Source: Methylococcaceae bacterium
GTDB lineage: Bacteria; Pseudomonadota; Gammaproteobacteria; Methylococcales; Methylomonadaceae
Direction: 5' to 3'
Length of the DNA stretch: 8,519 nt
Assembly (NCBI GenBank): GCA_013138855.1
Contig: WTBX01000007.1
Location: 1 to 8,519, forward strand
Positions 1 through 6,820 of the stretch are shown here, in pieces; within the stretch, counting starts at the first letter, position 1; every line of letters starts with the position of its first letter. The notes below the pieces were generated by a model that did not search any database, was not told the DNA's origin, and was given only the letters and a program-made list of their open reading frames with translations. The position numbers and the translations under genes were made by a program.

Positions 1-808
1 CGTCTGGGCGTTGTTGTACATAATCAACCCATTGTTTCCAATCATTAATAAGCGTGCCATCAGCACTAATAATTAAATCATTTTTCTGTAAACCTGCTGC
101 GGAAGCGGCACTATTTTCTAAAACTAGACCTATAATCGGCTGAAAAGCAGGAACCCATGGACGTAACCCTAAACGCTGATAAAGTAACTCAGGTTTTTGT
201 GCATCTTCTTCTGGAATATTTAAAGTGTGAAATTGCTCTATGCCATTTTCATCTTTAGTCGCAATTTTTATATCTTCTTCGCTGCTTATCGCTAAAGAGA
301 ATAAGACTCCCATTGCTTCTGACCAGATTGGTGTGGCTTTCTCATTAATAGAAATGATTTCCTCACCCTTAACAAAACCTGCACTGTAAGCCAGAGAGCT
401 TTTATCAACGTCGCCAATAATCGGCCGTATTCCTGTTTCACCGAGCATGAAAACAGCCCAATAGAGAATAACGGCGAGAATTAAGTTGAAAAGCGGCCCG
501 GCGACAACAATCGCTGCGCGTGCGCCTACTGATTGACGATTAAAGGCGAAAGGAAGGTCGGCTTCTTTGACTTCACCTTCACGTTCATCGACCATTTTGA
601 CATAGCCACCTAAGGGGATGGCTGAAAGTGCGTATTCCGTAGAGTCGGGTGTTTTTTGATAAGACCAGACGATTTTTCCAAATCCAACGGAAAAGCGGAG
701 GACTTTGACACCGCATTTCCGCGCCACCCAAAAATGTCCAAATTCATGAAAGGCTACCAAGATGCCGATAGCAACGATGAAATAAAACAGGGTGTGTAAG
801 AATTCCAT
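1..808 (-). CDS. rseP: RseP, inner-membrane site-2 zinc protease (partial, C-terminus outside window)
   Basis: Intramembrane metalloprotease that cleaves anti-sigma factor RseA after DegS, releasing sigma-E in the envelope stress response (family knowledge). I translated 269 codons by eye. The first membrane segment carries the zinc motif HEFGH at residues 21-25, followed by FWVARKCGVKVLRFSVGFG, very close to E. coli RseP. IPLGGYVKM lies near 64-72, the AGP..N element at 104-108 opens the second membrane segment, and PIIGDV near 129-134 begins the first PDZ domain. A second PDZ domain starts near 220 (ENSAASAAGLQ at 231-241). The family has about 450 residues, so the third and fourth membrane segments and the LDG motif are missing only because the window ends. 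The ATG shares one base with the dxr stop (TAATG). The nearest purine-rich stretch, GAGG, sits about 12 bases from the start, so coupling to dxr translation is likely. Confidence 0.96.
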   Translation of the reverse strand, partial: MEFLHTLFYFIVAIGILVAFHEFGHFWVARKCGVKVLRFSVGFGKIVWSYQKTPDSTEYALSAIPLGGYVKMVDEREGEVKEADLPFAFNRQSVGARAAIVVAGPLFNLILAVILYWAVFMLGETGIRPIIGDVDKSSLAYSAGFVKGEEIISINEKATPIWSEAMGVLFSLAISSEEDIKIATKDENGIEQFHTLNIPEEDAQKPELLYQRLGLRPWVPAFQPIIGLVLENSAASAAGLQKNDLIISADGTLINDWKQWVDYVQQRPD

Positions 809-1983
809 TAGCGGTTTAAAGCCTCAATAATATTTTCAGCAACGTCTCGGGCATTTTTATCGGCCGCTAAGATATGCGCTAAGGTATCAGCACAGTCTGC
901 TTTAAATTGCGCCATACTTTGTTCAATAATTAGGGCAATGTCGGTGAATTTTACTTTTTCATTTAAAAAGGCTTCGACGGCAATTTCATTCGCGGCATTT
1001 AACACGGTTGGCATGATGCCGCCTGCGGTAATCGCTTCTTGCGCCAAGCGTAAACAAGGGAAACGCTGTAGGTTGGGTTTTTCAAAGTCCATCTGGGCGA
1101 CTTCAAAAATATCTAAAGGCGCAACCCCTGAATCAAAACGCTCAGGGTAGGCCATCGCATGAGCAATCGGGGTACGCATATCAGGATTACCCATTTGCGC
1201 GAGTACCGAACCATCAACATAATCGACCATCGAATGAATGATGCTTTGCTTATGAATCACCACTTGAATGTCATCAGGTGACATGTTGAATAATAAACAG
1301 GCTTCAATTAATTCTAAGCCTTTATTCATCATCGTTGCTGAATCTACCGAAATTTTACGTCCCATATCCCATTTAGGATGAGCGACGGCTTGATCGGGTG
1401 TCACGCTTTCCAGTTCTTCTATCGGGGTTTCTCTAAAAGGCCCGCCTGATGCCGTTAATAAAATACGTCGTGCTTGTTTAGCCGTATCGCCAGCGGTGTA
1501 GCCTGACGGCATACATTGAAAAATCGCGTTATGTTCGCTGTCTATCGGTAATAAAGTCGCACCTGATTCGGTGACGGCTTGCATAAAAATATCGCCTGAC
1601 ATCACTAAGGCTTCTTTATTTGCCAGTAAGACGGTTTTACCTTTTTTAGCGGCGGCTAATGAGGGTAACAAACCTGCTGCACCGACAATGGCAGCCATCA
1701 CAGAGTCAACCTGATCTAAGCTTGAGACTTCTTCTAAAGCTTTTGTGCCAGACAGAACTTTAATTTCAGTATCTGCAAGTTTGGCTTTTAATTCAGCAGC
1801 TTTTGCTTCATTAACAACGACAGCATATTCTGGCTTATGCGTTAAACATTGCTCATAAAGTGCGTCTATATTGGTATTAGCAGTTAAGGCAACGACGTTA
1901 TATTTATCTGGATGGCGTGAAACGACATCTAAGGTGCTGACACCGATTGAACCTGTCGCACCGAGAATGCAAAGTCCTTTCAT
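808..1983 (-). CDS. dxr: 1-deoxy-D-xylulose 5-phosphate reductoisomerase
   Basis: Cytosolic enzyme of the MEP isoprenoid pathway: converts DOXP to 2-C-methyl-D-erythritol 4-phosphate using NADPH and a divalent metal. It is the target of fosmidomycin. The 391-residue length is normal. The N-terminal Rossmann motif GATGSIG (8-14) binds NADPH and LANKEAL lies at 120-126. The metal and substrate site is present: D148, S149 and E150 in PIDSEHN, S179 in TASGGPF, H202 and W205 in the flexible loop, and S215, N220, K221 and E224 in the SATMMNKGLE segment. The ATG overlaps the cdsA stop as ATGA, with GGGAG 7-8 bases upstream as a ribosome binding site. The stop overlaps the rseP start by one base. Its place between cdsA and rseP differs from E. 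coli, where dxr follows frr. All expected catalytic residues are there and I see nothing broken. Confidence 0.98.
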   Translation of the reverse strand: MKGLCILGATGSIGVSTLDVVSRHPDKYNVVALTANTNIDALYEQCLTHKPEYAVVVNEAKAAELKAKLADTEIKVLSGTKALEEVSSLDQVDSVMAAIVGAAGLLPSLAAAKKGKTVLLANKEALVMSGDIFMQAVTESGATLLPIDSEHNAIFQCMPSGYTAGDTAKQARRILLTASGGPFRETPIEELESVTPDQAVAHPKWDMGRKISVDSATMMNKGLELIEACLLFNMSPDDIQVVIHKQSIIHSMVDYVDGSVLAQMGNPDMRTPIAHAMAYPERFDSGVAPLDIFEVAQMDFEKPNLQRFPCLRLAQEAITAGGIMPTVLNAANEIAVEAFLNEKVKFTDIALIIEQSMAQFKADCADTLAHILAADKNARDVAENIIEALNR

Positions 1984-2855
1984 TGAAAGACTCCCATCCC
2001 GATTAAAGCGACACCTGCATAGAAAAAGGGTGAGGCCGCGATAATGCTATCAATTCGATCAAGTACCCCGCCATGACCTGGAAAAATAATTCCGCTGTCT
2101 TTAACGCCTTTTTGACGTTTAATTAAGCTGAAAAATAAATCGCCATAAATTGAAATTAAGACGGTTAAGACGGACAGCAGTATAAAGTCAATTGAACTCA
2201 TCCACGAAAAACTATAAATCAGGCTCAATACAATGGCACAAATAGCGGCACTGCCTAAAGCTCCATACATACCTTGAAGAGTTTTACCTGGGCTAATGTC
2301 TGGGGATAATTTATCTTTGCCAAATTTTTTGCCCGTAAAATAGGCAGAAATATCAGCTATCCAGATTAATATCATAAAATATAGCACCATTTCAGAGCCA
2401 TATAATAAATGCAATCGACCGAGGAACATCCATGCTGCAAGCAACACAAACCAGCCTGTTAACGCACGGTAGCAGGTTTTAAGTTCTAATTTTAAAAATA
2501 ATGTAGGGACTTGGCGGATTAAAATCATTACTATTACCCAGAATAAGATAGGTGGAATGACTGTCCATTCGATTAAGCCTGAATATTCTCTAACACCTGG
2601 CCATTCAAAAAAAAGTGCGATAATTTCTAAAAATTGTGTCCAAAAGGTGATGCCTATCATTGGCAAAGTTAACGAAACTAAAAACAAAACTCGTGTTGTT
2701 AATTTTTCGAGACTGATAAGAAACGTCCATTCCCAAGCACCGATTAAAACGAGAACACCGATGACTAAAGAAAAGTAGACGGCAGGCAGAAACATTACTG
2801 CCGACACGATTAAAGACGCTAAAATGGACGCTGTAATAATACGCTGTAATAACAT
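1980..2855 (-). CDS. cdsA: Phosphatidate cytidylyltransferase (CDP-diglyceride synthase)
   Basis: Integral membrane enzyme that makes CDP-diacylglycerol from phosphatidic acid and CTP, the branch point for phosphatidylethanolamine, phosphatidylglycerol and cardiolipin. The 291 residues are strongly hydrophobic with about eight likely membrane segments. The family signature spans residues 243-269 and fits at every fixed position: S243, K246-R247, K253-D254, H261-G262-G263, D266-R267 and D269. A second conserved stretch, WIADISAYFTGKKFGKDK, lies at 165-182, followed by SPGKT at 188-192. The N-terminus MLLQRIITASIL aligns with the E. coli protein start, so this ATG is well supported although no Shine-Dalgarno is present: the 24-base gap after uppS carries CCCTCCTAA instead. 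The stop overlaps the dxr start by four bases (ATGA), indicating one transcript and coupled translation. Confidence 0.98.
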   Translation of the reverse strand: MLLQRIITASILASLIVSAVMFLPAVYFSLVIGVLVLIGAWEWTFLISLEKLTTRVLFLVSLTLPMIGITFWTQFLEIIALFFEWPGVREYSGLIEWTVIPPILFWVIVMILIRQVPTLFLKLELKTCYRALTGWFVLLAAWMFLGRLHLLYGSEMVLYFMILIWIADISAYFTGKKFGKDKLSPDISPGKTLQGMYGALGSAAICAIVLSLIYSFSWMSSIDFILLSVLTVLISIYGDLFFSLIKRQKGVKDSGIIFPGHGGVLDRIDSIIAASPFFYAGVALIGMGVFQ

Positions 2856-2856
2856 G

Positions 2857-2865
2857 TTAGGAGGG
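2857..2865 (-). promoter_or_regulatory. Atypical cdsA initiation region: anti-SD-like CCCTCCTAA
   Basis: Read on the coding strand, the bases just before the cdsA ATG are CCCTCCTAAC. This is no purine-rich ribosome binding site; it resembles the 3' end of 16S rRNA (the anti-Shine-Dalgarno CCTCCTTA). The cdsA start itself is fixed by protein alignment, so initiation probably relies on coupling to uppS termination 24 bases upstream or on ribosomal protein S1. A regulatory role for the pyrimidine stretch is only inference. Confidence 0.4.
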
Positions 2866-2879
2866 CTTGTTTTTAGTAA

Positions 2880-3647
2880 TTATAATGAGTTGGGTTGATT
2901 AATAACTTGTTCGCCAGTGCGTCCAAAACGCCTTTGGCGACCTTTGAAGCTATTAATCGCCTCTTGTAATGAATCGGGGGAAAAATCTGGCCAAAGTTCA
3001 GCCGTAAAATAAAACTCGGTATAGGCAAGTTGCCATAAAAGAAAGTTACTGATGCGTTGCTCACCCCCTGTTCTAATAAATAAATCAGGTTCTGGTAAGC
3101 TTGCGGTAGAAAGATGCTGTGCAATAAGCTCTTCTGTAATCACGGTATTGGATAAAAAACCGTTTCTAATTTTATCAGCAACTTGTGTGGCTGCTTGAGA
3201 AATATCCCAATGGCCGCCATAATTTGCCGCAATCACTAGCGTTAAACCATCATTGTTTTGAGTTAAGCTTTCACCCTCTGTGAGTTTAGCTTGTAATTCG
3301 GTTGAAAACGCAGTTTTATCACCAATGCAAAGAAGTTTGACGTTGTTTCGATGTAATTTCTTTATTTCTGAACTTAATGTCGTTACAAATAACTTCATCA
3401 GTAAAGACACTTCTTCTTTGGGTCTGCGCCAGTTTTCGCTGCTAAAGGCGAATAATGATAGAACTTCGATTTTTTCTTTGCCGCAGAATTCGACAATATT
3501 TTTAACGGCTTTTACGCCTGCCCTATGTCCCATAACCCTTGGCATAAAACGCTTTTGCGCCCAACGACCATTGCCATCCATGATGATGGCGACATGGCGT
3601 GGATTGCCGTTATTAATACTGGGTGCTGCTTGGGAGTCATCAGTCAT
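2880..3647 (-). CDS. uppS: Undecaprenyl diphosphate synthase (cis-prenyltransferase)
   Basis: Adds eight isopentenyl units in cis to farnesyl diphosphate, giving the C55 carrier lipid used for peptidoglycan and O-antigen; a soluble dimer acting at the membrane. Also named ispU. Length 255 is typical. HVAIIMDGNGRWA near residues 18-30 holds catalytic D24. H41 in MGHRAG, the SSENWRRP block (69-76) and the C-terminal family signature beginning PDLFIRTGGEQRISNF (187-202, with R192, E196, R198 and S200) supply the diphosphate-binding residues. The start 12 bases after the frr stop is preceded by ACACTTTGCCCT, without a visible Shine-Dalgarno. No good in-frame alternative lies before the conserved region, so coupling to frr is likely. 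Its substrate chain begins with the product of Dxr, encoded two genes downstream. Confidence 0.98.
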   Translation of the reverse strand: MTDDSQAAPSINNGNPRHVAIIMDGNGRWAQKRFMPRVMGHRAGVKAVKNIVEFCGKEKIEVLSLFAFSSENWRRPKEEVSLLMKLFVTTLSSEIKKLHRNNVKLLCIGDKTAFSTELQAKLTEGESLTQNNDGLTLVIAANYGGHWDISQAATQVADKIRNGFLSNTVITEELIAQHLSTASLPEPDLFIRTGGEQRISNFLLWQLAYTEFYFTAELWPDFSPDSLQEAINSFKGRQRRFGRTGEQVINQPNSL

Positions 3648-3659
3648 AGGGCAAAGTGT

Positions 3660-4217
3660 TTACATAGATAATAAATCAGCTTCTTTTAGTTCAAGTTGTT
3701 TTTCGATCTCTTGAATAAATTTATCAGTCAGCTTTTGAATTTGTTCTTCGCCTGCGTGTGCTTCATCTTTGGAAACCATTTTTTCTTTTAAGGCTTCTTT
3801 GACTTCTGAGTTTGCATCACGGCGAACATTACGAATCGAAATACGACCATTTTCCGCTTCAGCTTTAACTAATTTAACTAAGTCACGGCGACGCTCTTCG
3901 GTTAAAGGAGGTAAAGGGATACGAATCACTGTGCCTGTTGTGGCAGGATTTAAACCTAAATTAGAGGCCATGATCGCTTTTTCAATCGCGCCGACAAGAG
4001 GTTTTTCCCACGGGGTAACCTTAAGCGTTCTTGAGTCTTCGGTCGCAACATTTGCGACTTGCGATAAAGGCGTGTCTGTCCCGTAGTAAGACACTACGAT
4101 TTGATCTAAAAGACTAGGATGCGCTCTACCTGTTCTAATTTTACTGAAGGTATTTTTTAAGGCTTCAATGCTTTTTGCCATACGAGCGGAGGCATCTTGC
4201 TGAATATCATTAATCAT
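3660..4217 (-). CDS. frr: Ribosome recycling factor
   Basis: Splits the post-termination ribosome complex together with EF-G and IF3 and is essential in bacteria. The 185 residues match the E. coli length exactly. The sequence is highly conserved throughout: SKIRTGRAHPSLLD (25-38), VEYYGT-like VSYYGTDTPL, EDSRTLKVTPW, EKAIMASNLGLNP, RIPLPPLTEERRRDL and VRRDAN, the last carrying the domain I arginine important for activity. The central domain II (about 30-105) is inserted between the helices of the long three-helix bundle. The ATG overlaps the pyrH stop as ATGA. GAGGA ends about 8 bases upstream and is a good ribosome binding site. It is translated as part of the pyrH-frr-uppS-cdsA run. Confidence 0.99.
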   Translation of the reverse strand: MINDIQQDASARMAKSIEALKNTFSKIRTGRAHPSLLDQIVVSYYGTDTPLSQVANVATEDSRTLKVTPWEKPLVGAIEKAIMASNLGLNPATTGTVIRIPLPPLTEERRRDLVKLVKAEAENGRISIRNVRRDANSEVKEALKEKMVSKDEAHAGEEQIQKLTDKFIQEIEKQLELKEADLLSM

Positions 4218-4942
4218 TTATCTTTTCCTCGTTCAATATAAGAGCCGATTTCTTCGCCCTGCATTAGGCGCATTAACGCACCCTCTTCAAAAATATTCAT
4301 CACACGCATAGGTAGGTTATTATCATGACATAGCACTAATGCGGTGGTATCCATTACATTTAAACGCTGGTCAATGGCTTCATCATAGGTTAATGTTGGA
4401 TAAAATACTGCGTCGGGGTATTTAAGGGGATCGGCAGAATACACACCCTTTACTTTGGTTGCCTTAATCATTAATTGCGCATCAATTTCAATGGCTCTTA
4501 GACTTGCAGCCGAATCGGTGGTAAAAAAGGGGTTGCCTGTTCCTGCGGCAAAAATAACTAAACGTCCTTTTTCAAGATGACCTACCGCTTTACGGCGAAT
4601 ATAGTCTTCACAAACTTGATTGATTTTTAACGCGCTCATCACGCGGGCAGGTTGACCGACAAACTCTAAGGCATCTTGCAACGCAAGTGCGTTAATGACG
4701 GTTGCCAACATTCCCATTTGGTCGCTAGTGACACGGTTTAGCCCTTCTGAAGCTTTTTGCGCTCCGCGTAAAATATTGCCTCCGCCTATGACTAAACCGA
4801 CTTCTAGCCCCGCGTCGCAAAGCTCTTTAATCTCTAAAGCGAGTCGTTTAACAATGTCGGCATCTATGCTGCCGCCTGTTTTACTCATTAAAGCTTCACC
4901 GCTTAATTTCAGTAAAATTCTTTTGCAAATCAATTTAGTCAT
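4214..4942 (-). CDS. pyrH: UMP kinase
   Basis: Phosphorylates UMP to UDP with ATP in pyrimidine nucleotide synthesis. The bacterial enzyme is a hexamer of the amino acid kinase fold, usually inhibited by UTP and activated by GTP (family knowledge). The 242-residue length is normal. Visible motifs are KLSGEAL from K12, VIGGGN (51-56) followed by R59, SDQMGMLAT (73-81) with D74, GTGNPFFTTD (134-143), KGVYSADP (165-172) and MDTTA (197-201). A weak ribosome binding site, GTGGA, lies about 11 bases upstream of the ATG. A 135-base spacer with a terminator-like stem separates it from tsf, so pyrH is probably served by readthrough and possibly a local promoter. The stop overlaps frr by four bases. 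Confidence 0.98.
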   Translation of the reverse strand: MTKLICKRILLKLSGEALMSKTGGSIDADIVKRLALEIKELCDAGLEVGLVIGGGNILRGAQKASEGLNRVTSDQMGMLATVINALALQDALEFVGQPARVMSALKINQVCEDYIRRKAVGHLEKGRLVIFAAGTGNPFFTTDSAASLRAIEIDAQLMIKATKVKGVYSADPLKYPDAVFYPTLTYDEAIDQRLNVMDTTALVLCHDNNLPMRVMNIFEEGALMRLMQGEEIGSYIERGKDK

Positions 4943-4979
4943 AATCGAATATCCACTTTGGTTACGGTTGTGTCGTCAT

Positions 4980-4998
4980 GTTCAATTGTGTGTTGAAC
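4980..4998. repeat. Inverted repeat GTTCAA-N7-TTGAAC upstream of pyrH
   Basis: Perfect six-base arms separated by seven bases, centred about 47 bases before the pyrH ATG. It could be a protein-binding operator or a small hairpin in the pyrH leader. A weak candidate promoter reading toward pyrH (-35 TTGCCT at 5025-5030, 17-base spacer, -10 AATAAG at 5002-5007, four of six matches each) would start transcription inside this repeat. No known regulator motif is recognised. Confidence 0.4.
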
Positions 4999-5014
4999 GC
5001 CCTTATTTCATCTT

Positions 5015-5065
5015 AAAATAAAGAAGGCAACTCCCATTAGTTTGATAAACTTCTACGAGTTGCCT
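5015..5065 (-). terminator. Terminator-like stem-loop after tsf
   Basis: On the tsf-coding strand AGGCAACTC (5065-5057) pairs perfectly with GAGTTGCCT (5033-5025). The 23-base interior holds a second small hairpin (AGTTT/AAACT with a three-base loop). The stem is followed by TCTTTATTTT, a T-rich but interrupted tail. Its position right after the tsf stop suits a partial terminator separating rpsB-tsf from the pyrH run. The GC content of the stem is modest, so leaky termination is expected. Confidence 0.6.
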
Positions 5066-5077
5066 ACAGTACATTTT

Positions 5078-5974
5078 TTAAGCGTTGACTTGCGCCATTA
5101 CTTCAGCCGCAAAATCTTCTTCTACTTTCTCAATACCTTCACCCACTTCAAAGCGAGTGAAACGTACGACAGAAGTTCCTTTTGATTTTACTAAAGCACC
5201 GACAGTCGTTTTGTCATCTTTAACAAACGCCTGTCCGTTTAAAGTAATTTCGCTTAGGAATTTTTTAATACGACCTGTTGCCATTTTTTCAATGATTTCA
5301 TCAGGTTTAACTTTGCCGCTTTCTTCGCCTTCCGTTTTGATACGTCCAGCAATGATTTCTTTTTCTTTCGCAATCACGTCGGCAGAAACATCGGCTTCTG
5401 CAATACATTGTGGCTTAATTGCCGCAACGTGCATGGCAATGTCTTTACCTAATGCTGGATTGTTGTCAGCTAATTCGACTAATACGCCAATGGTGCTACC
5501 GTGTAGGTAACATGCGTTACCGCCTGTTGCCGAGGTATATTTTTCAAAACGTCTGATTGAAATATTTTCGCCTAATTTTGCAATTAAGGAACGACGCTTT
5601 CCATCAACGGTTTCATCTGAAGTTAATGATGCAGCAAGCAAGGCTTCATTAGAGTCAATGTCATTATTTAAGACTAACTCAGTCACATCGTTGACGAAAG
5701 CTATAAAATCTTCGCCTTTAGCAACAAAGTCGGTTTCAGAATTAACATCAACCATAGCAGCACTTGTTCCATCAGCACTGACTTTAACGCCAACAATCCC
5801 TTCGGCAGCAATACGGCTAGATTTTTTATCAGCTTTTGCAAGCCCTGCTTTACGCATGTTTTCAATGGCGGTTTCCATATCGCCATCAGCGGCTGCTAAG
5901 GCTTTTTTACATTCTAATAAACCAGAACCCGTTCTTTCACGCAGTTCTTTTACCATTGCGGCAATACTACTCAT
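5078..5974 (-). CDS. tsf: Translation elongation factor Ts
   Basis: Guanine nucleotide exchange factor that releases GDP from EF-Tu during elongation. At 298 residues it is slightly longer than the E. coli protein (about 283), mainly through small expansions in loops. The N-terminal UBA-like domain that contacts EF-Tu spans roughly 1-55 (VKELRERTGSGLLECKKAL at 8-26). The key TDFVAK motif, whose D82-F83 disturb the EF-Tu magnesium site, is at 81-86. KLGENISIRR (133-142) and MHVAAIKPQ (181-189) mark the core subdomains, and the C-terminal RFEVGEGIEKVEEDFAAEV is nearly identical to E. coli. The start has a good binding site, AGAGGAA, 7-9 bases upstream. It follows rpsB after a 97-base spacer containing a strong intrinsic terminator, so its level relative to S2 is probably set there. 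Confidence 0.98.
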   Translation of the reverse strand: MSSIAAMVKELRERTGSGLLECKKALAAADGDMETAIENMRKAGLAKADKKSSRIAAEGIVGVKVSADGTSAAMVDVNSETDFVAKGEDFIAFVNDVTELVLNNDIDSNEALLAASLTSDETVDGKRRSLIAKLGENISIRRFEKYTSATGGNACYLHGSTIGVLVELADNNPALGKDIAMHVAAIKPQCIAEADVSADVIAKEKEIIAGRIKTEGEESGKVKPDEIIEKMATGRIKKFLSEITLNGQAFVKDDKTTVGALVKSKGTSVVRFTRFEVGEGIEKVEEDFAAEVMAQVNA

Positions 5975-6001
5975 TATTTTTTCCTCTGTGTTCTTGACTG
6001 T

Positions 6002-6030
6002 AAAAACGCCTCCGAGCAGGAGGCGTTTTT
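6002..6030 (-). terminator. Strong intrinsic terminator between rpsB and tsf
   Basis: A perfect 12-base inverted repeat: AAAAACGCCTCC and GGAGGCGTTTTT flank the five-base loop TGCTC (coding-strand reading). The GC core of seven pairs followed by five T residues is a textbook rho-independent terminator. Because of the flanking A run it would work in either direction, but only the minus-strand genes read into it. It ends about 27 bases before the tsf start, so it should attenuate rather than fully block tsf transcription. Confidence 0.85.
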
Positions 6031-6033
6031 GTG

Positions 6034-6066
6034 GGCATTCCCTTATGAACTTTCATAAGGAAAGCC
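6034..6066 (-). other. Hairpin immediately after rpsB stop
   Basis: TCATAAGG (6053-6060) and CCTTATGA (6041-6048) form a perfect eight-pair stem with a four-base loop. Two A-T pairs and a GGC/GCC helper stem (6034-6036 with 6064-6066) extend it across a mismatch and a bulged base. It lies between the rpsB stop and the intrinsic terminator and has no T-tail of its own. It may protect the rpsB 3' end from exonucleases or help fold the terminator, which is inference. Confidence 0.6.
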
Positions 6067-6070
6067 GTAT

Positions 6071-6820
6071 TTATGCTTGTTCGCTAGGAGCTTCTACCGC
6101 TTCTACAAAGTCGCCTTCTTTTGCGCCACCTTGTACCACTGCTTTAGCGTCAATGATTGAAGTAGCAACGGCTTCGCAATATAACTTAATCGCACGGATA
6201 GAGTCATCATTACCTGGAATAACGTAATCGACATCTTCAGGTGAGTTGTTTGAATCAACAATACCTACGACAGGAATCCCTAATTTTTTCGCTTCAGCAA
6301 TGGCATTTTTTTCATAACCAACATCCAATACGAAAATGGCATCAGGTGTGCCACGCATATCTTTAATGCCGCCTAAGCTGCGCTCAAGTTTTTCTAACTC
6401 ACGATCCATGCCTAACGCTTCTTTTTTGTTGAAACGTTGATACATAGAACCATCAGCTTTCATCGCTTCTAATTCTTTAAGACGATTAATAGATTTTTTA
6501 ATCGTTTTATAGTTAGTTAGCATTCCACCTAACCAACGGTGATTTACATAAGGCATACCACAACGTAGTGCTTGTTCTGCAACCGCTTTACGCGCAGCTT
6601 TTTTAGTACCGACAAATAAAACATTACCTTTATTTGCAGTCGTTTGACCTAAGTAATTCAACGCATCATTAAACAAAGGAAGCGATTGCTCTAAGTTAAT
6701 GATATGAATTTTGTTACGCGCCCCGAACAGATAACCTGCCATTTTTGGGTTCCAGTAACGAGTTTGGTGACCAAAATGTACACCGGCTTCTAACATTTGA
6801 CGCATTGACACTGCTGCCAT
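6071..6820 (-). CDS. rpsB: 30S ribosomal protein S2
   Basis: Late-assembling small-subunit protein bound near the 30S head-platform junction and needed, with S1, for mRNA binding. The 249 residues are close to the usual 240-250. MRQMLEAGVHFGHQTRYWNPKM-type N-terminus (6-27) is the first family signature; VGTKKAA lies at 70-76, NHRWLGGMLTN at 93-103, and the second signature near 159-183 (PDAIFVLDV through LGIP). The coiled-coil protrusion occupies about residues 104-155. The acidic tail is variable in this family. The ATG has a clear binding site, TAGGAG, 7-9 bases upstream. It is the first gene of the minus-strand cluster, with a long structured leader and two candidate promoters upstream. 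Confidence 0.99.
   Translation of the reverse strand: MAAVSMRQMLEAGVHFGHQTRYWNPKMAGYLFGARNKIHIINLEQSLPLFNDALNYLGQTTANKGNVLFVGTKKAARKAVAEQALRCGMPYVNHRWLGGMLTNYKTIKKSINRLKELEAMKADGSMYQRFNKKEALGMDRELEKLERSLGGIKDMRGTPDAIFVLDVGYEKNAIAEAKKLGIPVVGIVDSNNSPEDVDYVIPGNDDSIRAIKLYCEAVATSIIDAKAVVQGGAKEGDFVEAVEAPSEQA

Noticed and set aside
2857..2865. TTAGGAGGG on the plus strand as a ribosome binding site
   Set aside because: No plausible plus-strand start or reading frame follows it; it is the complement of the cdsA upstream sequence.
2873..3124. 83-codon minus-strand open frame overlapping uppS
   Set aside because: Lies in another frame inside the conserved uppS C-terminal signature region; uppS is clearly the real gene.
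3280..3714. 144-codon plus-strand open frame opposite uppS and the frr end
   Set aside because: Antisense shadow of conserved uppS; no domain recognised.
5085..5510. 141-codon plus-strand open frame opposite tsf
   Set aside because: Entirely antisense to the conserved C-terminal half of EF-Ts, with no recognisable domain.
5658..6227. 189-codon open frame on the plus strand across tsf, the spacer and the rpsB end
   Set aside because: Antisense to two strongly conserved genes and crosses the terminator; its serine/leucine-rich translation resembles no family and is a shadow of tsf codon usage.
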